Shown: piece by piece, positions 39,838-51,800 of the stretch
Layout of the letters: each line of letters opens with the position of its first letter
How positions within the stretch are numbered: the stretch's first letter is position 1
Origin: Hydractinia symbiolongicarpus
Lineage: Eukaryota > Cnidaria > Hydrozoa > Anthoathecata > Hydractiniidae
Direction: 5' to 3'
DNA: 64,000 nt
Assembly: GCF_029227915.1 (NCBI RefSeq)
Contig: NC_079886.1
Span: 62,001-126,000 of the forward strand
Notes under the pieces: generated by a model
The model's input: only the letters and a program-made list of their open reading frames with translations
Databases searched by the model: none
Told to the model about the DNA's origin: nothing
Program-made: the position numbers and the translations under genes

Positions 39838-40122
39838 GACGGTTCACGCCCGTGAACCGTTGAATTTTAAAAAAGAATTATCAAATATATTTTCTATAAT
39901 TTTGACGGTTCACGCCCGTGAACCGTCAATTTCTAAAAAAGGTCGAATATAAGAAAGACATATAAAAATATAATTTTTATTATTTGACGGTTCATGCTCG
40001 TGAACAGTCAATTTCTAAAAAAGAATTATTGAATATACTTCTTTAAAATTTCACGATTGACGCCCGTGAACCGTCGAATATAAGAAATAATACTGTTTAT
40101 ATGCTGACAGTCCATGTCTGTG
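39838..40122. repeat. Cluster of five short palindromes (24-bp unit, irregular spacing)
   Basis: Units at 39,838-39,861, 39,904-39,927, 39,986-40,009, 40,052-40,075 and about 40,104-40,122. The second is a perfect inverted repeat: arm GACGGTTCACG, centre CC, arm CGTGAACCGTC. The first has one mismatch (final T), the third has changed bases (TTCATGCTCG, AACAGTC), the fourth has a decayed left arm (CACGATTGACG), and the fifth is strongly diverged (GACAGTCCATGTCTGTG). Start-to-start distances are 66, 82, 66 and 52 bp. The linkers are AT-rich and related to one another (CAATTTCTAAAAAAG, TCGAATATAAGAAA). Each unit could bind a dimeric protein or extrude a hairpin; neither is shown. Confidence 0.85.
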
Positions 40123-40187
40123 AAAAAGATATATACAGACCAAAACATAAAAATAAGATTTTGTGTTAATACCTTCAAAAAAAAACT
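40123..40187. other. AT-rich linker to satellite B
   Basis: Sixty-five bases of simple AT-rich sequence with an A-run of nine at 40,177-40,185. No repeat of either satellite and no regulatory signal were recognised. Confidence 0.55.
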
Positions 40188-40547
40188 AGTACTTTCTTTG
40201 TATACTTTTGACTATACGGGCCGAGTACCGGATTTACGGGAAATCGCGGGTTTTCGTTTGCCGGCGATTAAACTTCTTTTATTCAGCGTCTTATCAAAAA
40301 TGAAAACATTTTTGAAAACTACAAGTCTCATGCGTTTTAGTGGTGAAAAAATAATTTAAAAAATCGTTCTGAAAGAACGTTATTTTTTCACCATTAAAAC
40401 GCATGAGACTTGTAGTTTTCAAAAATGTTTTCATTTTTGATAAGACGCTGAATTTAAGAAGTTTAATCGCCGGCAAACGAAAACCCGTGAATTCCCGTAA
40501 ATCCGGTACTCGGCCCGTACAGTCAAAAGAATACAAAGAAAGAACTC
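40188..40547. repeat. Large palindrome of two facing satellite B monomers at the array edge
   Basis: The left arm, about 40,188-40,370, is satellite B in reverse orientation (AGTACTTTCTTTG, TCGCGGGTTTTCGTTTGCCG, CAAGTCTCATGCG). The right arm, 40,374-40,547, is satellite B forward. The centre is CGTTCT-GAA-AGAACG at 40,365-40,379. The arms share variants less common elsewhere (GATAAGACGC, AAATCCGGTACTCGG), so they look like inverted copies of one monomer. The left arm carries about 10 extra bases (ATTTAAAAAA) next to the centre. The arms are about 180 bp with only 3 bases between them, so the whole could fold back on itself. A hairpin-closing or fold-back synthesis event is inferred. Confidence 0.93.
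40420..40439. other. Conserved hairpin motif of satellite B (example copy)
   Basis: CAAAAATG-TTTT-CATTTTTG: an 8-bp perfect inverted repeat with a 4-base loop, present once per monomer in most of the array. The common variants CAAAAATATTTTCATTTTTG and CAAAAATATTCTCATTTTTG keep most of the stem. Short-loop units (CAAAAATGTTTCATTTTTG near 43,252 and 44,673) keep both arms and lose one loop base. Persistence of the arms while loop bases change is suggestive, but AT-rich composition makes weak stems easy to form. Confidence 0.7.
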
Positions 40548-41283
40548 AAGGACTAAACTCATTTCCCAAACGATTTTTTAAATTATTTTTTCACCACTAA
40601 AACGCGTGAGACTTGTAGTTTTCAAAAATGTTTTCATTTTTGATGAGACGCTAAATAAAAGAAGTTTAATCGCCGGCAAACGAAAACCCGCCATTTCCCG
40701 TAAATCCCGGGCTTGGCCCGTATAGTCGAATGTATATAAAGAAAGTACCCTGTGAATATACTCATTTTCAGAACGATTTTTAAATTAATTTTTCACCACT
40801 AAAACGCATGAGACTTTTAGTTTTCAAAAATGTTTTCATTTTTGAGAAGACGCTGAATAAAAGAAGTTTAATCGCCGGCAAACGAAAACCCGCGATTTCC
40901 CGTAAATCCCGTACTCGGCCCGTATAGTCAAAAGTATACAAAGAAAGTACTCAGGGAGTAAACTCATTTCCCGAACGATATTTTAAATTATTTTTTCACC
41001 ACTAAAACGCATGAGACTTGTAGTTTTCAAAAATGTTTTTATTTTTGATGAGACGCTGAATAAAAGAAGTTTAATCGCCGGCAAACGAAAACCCGCGATT
41101 TCCCGTAAATCCCGTACTCGGCCCGTATAGTCAAAAGTACACAAAAAAGTACCCAGGGAGTAAACTGATTTTGCGAATGATTTTTTAAATTATTTTTTTC
41201 ACCACTAAAATGCATGAGACTTGTAGTTTTCAAAAATGTTTTCACTTTTGATGAGACGCTAAATAAAACATGTTTATTCGTTG

Positions 41284-43330
41284 GCAAACGAAAACCCGCG
41301 ATTTCCCGTAAATCCCGGACTCACCCTGTATAGTCAAAAGTATACAAAGAAAGTACCCAGGGAGTAAACTCATTTCCCGAACGATTTTTCAAATTATTTT
41401 TTCACCACTATAACGCATGAGACTTGTAGTTTTCAAAAATGTTTTCATTTTTGATGAGACTCTGAATAAAAGAAGTTTAATCGCCGGCAAACGAGAACCC
41501 GCGATTTCCCGTAAATCCCGGACTCATCCCGTATAGTCAAAAGTATACAAAGAAAGTACGTAGGGAGTAAACTCATTTCCCGATCGATTTTTTAAATTAT
41601 TTTTTCACCACTAAAACGCATGAGACTTGTAGTTTTCAAAAATATTTTCATTTTTGATGAGACGCTGAATAAAAGAGGTTTAATTGCCGGCAAACGAAAA
41701 CCTTCGATTTCCCGTAAATCCCGTACTCGACCCCTATAGTCGAATGTATACAAAGAAAGTACCCTGTGAGTAAACTCATTTCAGAACGATTTTTTAAATT
41801 ATTTTTTCACCACCAAAACGCATGAAAATTGTAGTTTTCAAAAATGTTTTCATTTTTGATGAGACTCTGAATAAAAGAAGTTTAATCGCCGGCAAACGAA
41901 ACCCGGGATTTCCTGTAAATCCTGAACTTGGCCCGTATATTCGAATGTATCAAAGAAAGTACCCAAGGAGTAAACTGATTTCCCGAACGATTTTTCAAAT
42001 TATTTCTGCAGCACTAGAACGAATGAGACTTGTAGTATTCAAAAATGTTTACATTTTTGATGAGACGCCGAATGAAAGCAGTTTAATCGCCGACAACCGA
42101 AAACCCGCTTTTCCCGTAAATCCCTGGCTTGGCCCGTATAGTTGAATGTATACAAAGAAAGTACCCTGTGAATAAACTCATTTTCAGAACGATTTTTTAA
42201 ATTATTTTTTCAACACTAAAACGCATGAGACTTGTAGTTTTCAAAAATTTTTCATTTTTGAGAAGACGCTGAATAAAAGAAGTTTAATCGCTGGCAAACG
42301 AAAACCCGCGATTTCCCGTAAATCCCGGACTCACCCTGTATAGTCAAAAGTATACAAAGAAAGTACCCAGGGAGTAAACTCATTTCCCGAACGATTTTTC
42401 AAATTATTTTTTCACCACTAAAACGCATGAGACTTGTAGTTTTCAAAAATGTTTTCATTTTTGATGAGACTCTGAATAAAAGAAGTTTAATCGCCGGCAA
42501 ATGAGAACCCGCGATTTCCCGTAAATCCCGGACTCAGCCCGTATAGTCAAAAGTATACAAAGAAAGTACGTAGGGAGTAAACTCATTTCCCGATCAATTT
42601 TTTAAATTATTTTTTCACCACTAAAACGCATGAGACTTGTAGTTTTCAAAAATATTTTCATTTTTGATGAGACGCTGAATAAAAGAGGTTTAATTGCCGG
42701 CAAACGAAAACCTGCGATTTCCCGTAAATCCCGTACTCGACCCCTATAGTCGAATGTATACAAAGAAAGTACCCTGTGAGTAAACTCATTTCAGAACGAT
42801 TTTTTAAATTATTTTTTCACCACCAAAACGCATGAAAATTGTAGTTTTCAAAAATGTTTTCATTTTTGATGAGACTCTGAATAAAAGAAGTTTAATCGCC
42901 GGCAAACGAAACCCGGGATTTCCTGTAAATCCTGAACTTGGCCCGTATATTCGAATGTATCAAAGAAAGTACCCAAGGAGTAAACTGATTTCCCGAACGA
43001 TTTTTCAAATTATTTCTGCAGCACTAGAACGAATGAGACTTGTAGTATTCAAAAATGTTTACATTTTTGATGAGACGCCGAATGAAAGCAGTTTAATCGC
43101 CGACAACCGAAAACCCGCTTTTCCCGTAAATCCCTGGCTTGGCCCGTATAGTTGAATGTATACAAAGAAAGTACCCTGTGAATAAACTCATTTTCAGAAC
43201 GATTTTTTAAATTATTTTTTCACCACTAAAACGCATGAGACTTGTAGTTTTCAAAAATGTTTCATTTTTGAGAAGACGCTGAATAAAAGAAGTTTAATCG
43301 CTGGCAAACGAAAACCCGCGATTTCCCGTA
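41284..43330 (+). repeat. 1,010-bp pentamer duplicated in tandem (satellite B)
   Basis: Copy 1 is about 41,284-42,293 and copy 2 about 42,294-43,303, with the match fading by about 43,330. Both contain an unusual monomer pair with TTATTTCTGCAGCACTAGAA and GACGCCGAATGAAAGCAG. A 107-codon open frame occurs identically at 41,822 and 42,832, exactly 1,010 bp apart, and simply reflects the duplication. Small differences remain: CACTATAACGC near 41,405 against CACTAAAACGC, and ACCTTCGATT near 41,699 against ACCTGCGATT. Confidence 0.88.
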
Positions 43331-45450
43331 AATCCTGTACTCGGCCCGTATAGTCAAAAGTATACAAAGAAAGTACTCAGGGAGTAAACTTATTTCCCGA
43401 ACGATATTTTAAATTATTTTTTCACCGCTAAAACGCATGAGACTTGTAGTTTTCAAAAATGTTTTCATTTTTGATGAGACGCTAAATAAAACAAGTTTAC
43501 TCGCCGGCAAACGAAAAACCGGGATTTCCTGTAAATCCCGAACTTGGCCCGTATAGTCGAATGTATGAAAGAAAGAACCCAAGGGGTAAACTGATTTCCC
43601 GAACGATTTTTCAAATTATTTCTGCACCACTAGAACGAATGAGACTTGTAGTATTCAAAAATGTTTAAATTTTTGATGAGACGCCAAATGAAAGCAGTTT
43701 AATCGCCGATAACGGAAAACACGCTTTTCCCGTAAATCACTGGCTCGGCCCGTATAGTTGAATGTATACAAAGAAAGTACCCTGTGAATAAATTCATTTT
43801 CAGAACGATTTTTTAAATTATTTTTTCACCGCTAAAACGCATGAGACTTGTAGTTTTTAAATATGTTTTCATTTTTGATGAGACGCTGAATAAAAATAAG
43901 TTTAATCGCCGGCAAACGAAAACCCGCGATTTCCCGTAAATCCGTACTCGGCCCGTATAGTCAAAAGTATACAAAGAAAGTACTCAGGGAGTATACGTAT
44001 TTCCCGAACGATTTTTCAAATTATTTCTGCACCACTAGAACGAATGAGACTTGTAGTATTCAAAAATGTTTACATTTTTGATGAGACGCTGAATAAAAGA
44101 AGTTTAATCGCCGGCAAACGAAAACCCGCGATTTCCCGTAAATCCCGTACTCGGCCCGTATAGTCAAAAGTATACAAAGAAAGTACTCAGGGAGTAAACT
44201 TATTTCCCGAACGATATTTTTAATTATTTTTTCACCGCTAAAACGCATGAGACTTGTAGTTTTTAAATATGTTTTCATTTTTGATGAGACGCTGAATAAA
44301 ATAAGTTTAATCGCCGGCAAACGAAAACCCGGGATTTCCTGTAAATCCCGAACTTGGCCCGTATAGCCGAATGTATAAAAGAAAGTACCCAGGGAGTAAA
44401 CTGATTTCCCGAACGATTTTTCAAATTATTTCTGCACCACTAGAACGAATGAGACTTGTAGTATTCAAAAATGTTTACATTTTTGATGAGACGCTAAATA
44501 AAACAAGTTTATTCGCCGGCAAACGAAAACCCGCGATTTCCCGTAAATCCCTGGCTCGGCCCGTATAGTTGAATGTATACAAAGAAAGTACCCTGTAAAT
44601 AAATTCATTTTCAGAACGATTTTTTAAATTATTTTTTCACCACTAAAACGCATGAGACTTGTAGTTTTCAAAAATGTTTCATTTTTGAGAAGACGCTGAA
44701 TAAAAGAAGTTTAATCGCTGGCAAACGAAAACCCGCGATTTCCCGTAAATCGCGTACTCGGCCCGTATAGTCAAAAGTATACAAAGAAAGTACTCAGGGA
44801 GTAAACATATTTCCCGAACGATATTTTAAATTATTTTTTCACCGCTAAAACGCATGAGACTTGTTGTTTTCAAAAATGTTTTCATTTTTGATGAGACGCT
44901 AAATAAAACAAGTTTATTCGCCGGCAAACGAAAACCCACGATTTCCCGTAAATCCCGAACACGACCCGTATAATCAAAAGTATACAAAGAAAGTACCCAG
45001 GGAGTAAAATCATTTCCCGAACGATTTTTTAAATTATTTTTTCACCACTAAAACGCATGAGACTTGTAGTTTTCAAAAATGTTTTCATTTTTGATGAGAC
45101 GCTGGATAAAAGAAGTTTAATTGCCGGCAAACGAAAAACCGGGATTTCCTGTAAATCCCGAACTTGGCCCGTATAGTCGAATGTATAAAAGAAAGTACCA
45201 GGGAGTAAACTGATTTCCCGAACGATTTTTCAAATTATTTCTGCACCACTAGAACGAATGAGACTTGCAGTATGCAAAAATGTTTACATTTTTGATGAGA
45301 CGCCGAATGAAAGCAGTTTAATGGCCGATAACCGAAAACCCGCTTTTCCCGTAAATCACTGGCTCGGCCCGTATAGTTGAATGTATACAAAGAAAGTACC
45401 CTGTGAATAAATTCATTTTCAGAACGATTTTTCAAATTATTTTTTCACCA
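43331..45450 (+). repeat. Variable satellite B monomers near the array edge
   Basis: About ten monomers in which two types alternate irregularly: the common type with TCACCACTAAAACGCATGAG, and a distinct type with TTTCTGCACCACTAGAACG, AATGAGACTTGTAGTATTC and CCCGGGATTTCCTGTAAATC. The distinct type is frequent between about 41.9 and 48.6 kb and not seen further right. Several pairs resemble each other at one- or two-monomer offsets, but no long clean unit stands out. Confidence 0.7.
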
Positions 45451-48400
45451 CTAAAACGCACGAGACTTGTAGTTTTCAAAAATGTATTCATTTTTGAGAA
45501 GACGCGGAATAAAAGAAGTTTAATCGCCGGCAAACGAAAACCCGCGATTTCCCGTAAATCCCGCACTCGGCCCGTATAGTCAAAAGTATACAAAGAAAGT
45601 ACTCAGGAAGTAAACTTATTTCCCGAACGATATTTTAAATTATTTTTTCACCGCTAAAACGCATGAGACTTGTAGTTTTCAAATATGTTTTCATTTTTGA
45701 TGAGACGCTGAATAAAATAAGTTTAATCGCCGGCAAACAAAAACCCGGGATTTTCTGTAAATCCCGAACTTGGCCCGAATAGTCGAATGTATAAAAGAAA
45801 GTACCCAGGTAGTAAACTGATTTCCCGAACGATTTTTCAAATTATTTCTGCACCACTAGAACGAATGAGACTTGTAGTGTTCAAAAATGTTTCTATTTTT
45901 GATGAGACGCTAAATAAAACAAGTTTATTGGCCGGCAAACGAAAACCCGCGATTTCCCGTAAATCCCTGGCTCGGCCCGTATAGTTGAATGCATAGAAAG
46001 AAAGTACCCTGTGAATAAATTCATTTTCGGAACGATTTTTTAAATTATTTTTTCACCACTAAAACGCACGAGACTTGTAGTTTTCAAAAATGTTTTCATT
46101 TTAGAGAAGACGCTGAATAAAAGAAGTTTAATCACCGGCAAACGAAAACCCGCGATTTCCCGTAAATCCCATACTCAGCCCGTATAGTCGAATTTATAAA
46201 AAGAAAGTACTCAAGGAGTAAACTCATTTCCCGAACCATTTTTTAAATTATTTTTTCACCACTAAAACGCATGAGACTTGTAGTTTTCAAAAATATTTTC
46301 ATTTTTGATGAGACTCTAAATAAAAGAAGTTTAATCGCCGGCAAACGAAAACCCGCGATTTCCCGTAAATCCCGTACTCGGCCCGTATAGTCGAATGTAT
46401 ATAAAGAAAGTACCCAGGGTGTAAACTCATTTCCCGAACGATATTTTAAATTATATTTTCACCACTAAAACGCATGAGACTTAAAGTTTTCAAAAATGTT
46501 TTCATTTTTGATGAGACGCTAAATAAAACAACTTTAATCGCCGGCAAACGAAAACCCGCGATCTCCCGTAAATCCCAAACACGACCCGTATAATCAAAAG
46601 TATGCAAAGAAAGTACCCAGGGAGTAAACTCATTTCCCGAACGATTTTTTAAATTATTTTTTCACCACTAAAACGCATGAGACTTGTAGTTTTCAAAAAT
46701 GTTTTCATTTTTGATGAGACGCTAAATAAAAGAAGTTTAATCGCCGGCAAACGAAAACCCGCGATATCCCGTAAATCCCGTACTCGGCCCGTATAGTCAA
46801 AAGTATACAAAGAAAGTACCCAGGGTGTAAACTCATTTCCCGATCGATTTTTTAAATTATTTTTTCACCACTAAAACGCATGAGACTTGTAGTTTTCAAA
46901 AATGTTTCCATTTTTGATAAGACGCTGAATAAAAGAAGTTTGAGCGCCGGCAAACGAAAACCCGCGATTTCCCGTAAATCCGGTACTCGGCCCGTATAGT
47001 CCAAAGTATGCAAAGAAAGTACTCAAGGAGTAAACTCATTTCCCGAACGATTTTTTAATTTATTTTTTCACCACCAAAACGCATGAGACTTGTAGTATTC
47101 CAAAATGTTTTTTATTTTTGATGAGACGCTAAATAAAAGAAGTTTAATCGCCGGCAAACGAAAACCCGCGATTTTCCGTAAATCCCGTACTCGGCCCGTA
47201 CTGTCGAATGTATATAAAGAAAGTACCCAGGGAGTAAACTCATTTCCCGAACGTTTTTTTAAATTATTTTTTTACCACTTAAACAAATAAGACTTGTAGT
47301 TTTCAAAAATGTTTTCATTTTTGATGAGACGCTAAATAAAAGAAGTTTAATCGCCGGCAAACGAAAACCCGCGATTTCCCGTAAATCCCGTACTCGGCCC
47401 GTACTGTCAAATGTATATAAAGAAAGTACCCAGGGAGTAAACTCATTTCCCGAACAATTTTTAAATTATTTTTTCACCACTAAAACGCACGAGACTTGTA
47501 GTTTTCAAAAATGTATTCATTTTTGAGAAGACGCTGAATAAAAGAAGTTTAATCGCCGGCAAACGAAAACCCGCGATTTCCCGTAAATCCCGCACTCGGC
47601 CCGTATAGTCAAAAGTATACAAAGAAAGTACTCAGGAAGTAAACTTATTTCCCGAACGATATTTTAAATTATTTTTTCACCGCTAAAACGCATGAGACTT
47701 GTAGTTTTCAAATATGTTTTCATTTTTGATGAGACGCTGAATAAAATAAGTTTAATCGCCGGCAAACGAAAACCCGGGATTTTCTGTAAATCCCGAACTT
47801 GGCCCGAATAGTCGAATGTATAAAAGAAAGTACCCAGGTAGTAAACTGATTTCCCGAACGATTTTTCAAATTATTTCTGCACCACTAGAACGAATGAGAC
47901 TTGTAGTGTTCAAAAATGTTTCTATTTTTGATGAGACGCTAAATAAAACAAGTTTATTGGCCGGCAAACGAAAACCCGCGATTTCCCGTAAATCCCTGGC
48001 TCGGCCCGTATAGTTGAATGCATAGAAAGAAAGTACCCTGTGAATAAATTCATTTTCGGAACGATTTTTTAAATTATTTTTTCACCACTAAAACGCACGA
48101 GACTTGTAGTTTTCAAAAATGTTTTCATTTTAGAGAAGACGCTGAATAAAAGAAGTTTAATCACCGGCAAACGAAAACCCACGATTTCCCGTAAATCCCA
48201 TACTCAGCCCGTATAGTCAAAAGTATACAAAGAAAGTACTCAGGAAGTAAACTTATTTCCCGAACGATATTTTAAATTATTTTTTCACCGCTAAAACGCA
48301 TGAGACTTGTAGTTTTCAAATATGTTTTCATTTTTGATGAGACGCTGAATAAAATAAGTTTAATCGCCGGCAAACGAAAACCCGGGATTTTCTGTAAATC

Positions 48401-48830
48401 CCGAACTTGGCCCGAATAGTCGAATGTATAAAAGAAAGTACCCAGGTAGTAAACTGATTTCCCGAACGATTTTTCAAATTATTTCTGCACCACTAGAACG
48501 AATGAGACTTGTAGTGTTCAAAAATGTTTCTATTTTTGATGAGACGCTAAATAAAACAAGTTTATTGGCCGGCAAACGAAAACCCGCGATTTCCCGTAAA
48601 TCCCTGGCTCGGCCCGTATAGTTGAATGCATAGAAAGAAAGTACCCTGTGAATAAATTCATTTTCGGAACGATTTTTTAAATTATTTTTTCACCACTAAA
48701 ACGCACGAGACTTGTAGTTTTCAAAAATGTTTTCATTTTAGAGAAGACGCTGAATAAAAGAAGTTTAATCACCGGCAAACGAAAACCCACGATTTCCCGT
48801 AAATCCCATACTCAGCCCGTATAGTCGAAT
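45451..48830 (+). repeat. Nested 2,029-bp and 608-bp repeats (satellite B)
   Basis: The run containing TTATTTCTGCACCACTAGAA then GTGTTCAAAAATGTTTCT occurs three times. Equivalent points at 45,787, 47,816 and 48,424 give offsets of 2,029 bp (ten monomers) and 608 bp (three monomers). The copies share rare features such as TTATTGGCCGGCAAACG and GAATGCATAGAAAG. A three-monomer block was evidently copied next to itself after the ten-monomer duplication. Confidence 0.85.
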
Positions 48831-51800
48831 TTATAAAAAGAAAGTACTCAAGGAGTAAACTCATTTCCCGAACCATTTTTTAAATTATTTTTTCACCACT
48901 AAAACGCATGAGACTTGTAGTTTTCAAAAATGTTTTCATTTTTGATGAGACTCTAAATAAAAGAAGTTTAATCGCCGGCAAACGAAAACCCGCGATTTCC
49001 CGTAAATCCCGTACTCGGCCCGTATAGTCGAATGTATATAAAGAAAGTACCCAGGGTGTAAACTCATTTCCCGATCGATTTTTTAAATTATTTTTTCACC
49101 ACTAAAACGCATGAGACTTGTAGTTTTCAAAAATGTTTCCATTTTTGATAAGACGCTGAATAAAAGAAGTTTGAGCGCCGGCAAACGAAAACCCGCGATT
49201 TCCCGTAAATCCGGTACTCGGCCCGTATAGTCCAAAGTATGCAAAGAAAGTACTCAAGGAGTAAACTCATTTCCCGAACGATTTTTTAATTTATTTTTTC
49301 ACCACCAAAACGCATGAGACTTGTAGTATTCCAAAATGTTTTTTATTTTTGATGAGACGCTAAATAAAAGAAGTTTAATCGCCGGCAAACGAAAACCCGC
49401 GATTTCCCGTAAATCCCGTACTCGGCCCGTACTGTCGAATGTATATAAAGAAAGTACCCAGGGAGTAAACTCATTTCCCGAACGTTTTTTTAAATTATTT
49501 TTTTACCACTTAAACAAATAAGACTTGTAGTTTTCAAAAATGTTTTCATTTTTGATGAGACGCTAAATAAAAGAAGTTTAATCGCCGGCAAACGAAAACC
49601 CGCGATTTCCCGTAAATCCCGTACTCGGCCCGTACTGTCAAATGTATATAAAGAAAGTACCCAGGGAGTAAACTCATTTCCCGAACAATTTTTAAATTAT
49701 TTTTTCACCACTAAAACGCATGAGACTTGTAGTTTTCAAAAATGTTTCATTTTTGATGAAACGCTAAATTAAAGAAGTTTAATCGCCGGCAAGCGAAAAC
49801 CCGCGATTTCCCGTAAATCCCGGACTCGGCCCGTTTAGTCAAAAGTATACAAAGAAAGTACCCAGGGAGTAAATTCATTTCCCGAACGATTTTTTAAATT
49901 ATTTTTTCACCACTAAAACGCATGAGACTTGTAGTTTTCAAAAATATTCTCATTTTTGATGAGACGCTGAATAAAAGAAGTTTAATCGCCGGCAAACGAA
50001 AACCCGCGATTTCCTGTAAATCCCGGGCTTGGCCCCTATAGTCGAATGTATACAAAGAAAGTACCCTGTGAGTAAACTTATTTTCAGAACGATTTTTCAA
50101 ATTATTTTTTCACCACTAACGCATGAGACTTGTATTTTTCAAAAATGTTTTCATTTTTGATAAGACGCTAAATAAAAGAAGTTTAGTCGTCGGCAAACGA
50201 AAACCCGCGATTTCCTGTAAATCCGGTACTCGGCCCGTATAGTCAAAAGTATACAAAGAAAGTACTCAAGGAGTAAACTCATTTCCCGAACGATTTTTTA
50301 AATTAATTTTTCACCACTAAAACGCATGAGACTTGTAGTTTTCAAAAATGTTTTCATTTTTGATGAGACGCTAAATAAAAGAAGTTTAATCGCCGGCAAA
50401 CGAAAACCCTCGATTTCCCGTAAATCCCGTACTCGGCCGTATAGTCAAAAGTATATAAAGAAAGTACCCAGGGAGTAAACTCATTTCCCGAACGATTTTT
50501 TAAATTATTTTTTCACCGCTATAACGCATGAGACTTGTAGTTTTCAAAAATGTTTTCATTTTTGATGAGACGCTAAATAAAAGAAGTTTAATCGCCGGCA
50601 AACGAAAACCCGCAATTTCCCGTAAATCCCGTACTCGGCACGCATAGTCAAAAGGATACAAAGAAAGTACCCAGGGAGTAAACTCATTTCCCGAACGATT
50701 TTTTAAATTATTTTTTCACCACTAAAACACATAAGACTTGTATTTTTAAAAATATTTTCATTTTTGATGAGACGCTAAATAAAAGAAGTTTAATCGCCGG
50801 CAAACAAAAACCCGCGATTTCCCGTAAATCCCGTACTCGGCCCGTATTGTCGAATGTATATAAAGAAAGTACCCAGGGAGTAAATTCATTTTTCAAACCC
50901 CTTTTTTCAAATTATTTTTTCACCACTAAAACGCATGAGACTTGTAGTTTTCAAAAATATTTTCATTTTTGATGAGACGCTGAATAAAAGAATTTTAATC
51001 GCCGGCAAACGAAAACCCGCGTTTTCGCGTAAATCCCGTACTCGGCCCGTATAGTCAAAAGTACACAAAAAAGTACCCAGGGAGTAAACTAATTTCCCGA
51101 ATGATTTTTTAAATTATTTTTTCACCACTAAAACGCATGAGACTAGTAGTTTTCAAAAATATTTTCATTTTTGATGAGACGCTGAATAAAAAAAGTTTAG
51201 TCGCCGGCAAACGAAAACCCGCGTTTTCCCGTAAATCCCGTACTCGGCCCGTATAGTCAAAAGTATACAAAAAAAGTACCCAGGGAGTAAACTCATTTCC
51301 CGAACGATTTTTTAAATTATTTTTTCACCACTAAAACGCACGAGACTTGTAGTATTCCAAAATGTTTTTTATTTTTGATGAGACGCTAAATAAAAGAAGT
51401 TTAATCGCCGGCAAACGAAAACCCGCGATTTCCCGTAAATCCGGTACTCGGCCCGTATAGTCAAAAGTATGCAAAGAAAGTACTCAAGGAGTAAACTCAT
51501 TTCCCGAACGATTTTTTAATTTATTTTTTCACCACTAAAACGCATGAGAATTGTAGTATTCCAAAATGTTTTTTATTTTTGATGAGGCGCTAAATAAAAG
51601 AAGTTTAATCGCCGGCAAACGAAAACCCGCGATTTCCCGTAAATCCCGTACTCGGCCCGTACTGTCGAATGTATATAAAGAAAGTACCCAGGGAGTAAAC
51701 TCATTTCCCGAACGATTTTTTAAATTATTTTTTTACCACTTAAACAAATAAGACTTGTAGTTTTCAAAAATATTCTCATTTTTGATGAGACGCTGAATAA

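Noticed and set aside
39838-40122. Rho-independent terminators or bacterial operators for the short palindromes
   Set aside because: The surroundings are eukaryotic satellite DNA, there are no genes, and the dyads are not followed by a consistent T-run.
40188-40547. Palindrome read as terminal inverted repeats of a DNA transposon
   Set aside because: Both arms are ordinary satellite B monomers with only three bases between them, so there is no element body.
41822-42145. 107-codon open frame duplicated at 42,832-43,155
   Set aside because: Lies wholly inside satellite B, spans two monomers in shifted frames, and its second copy is explained by the 1,010-bp duplication.
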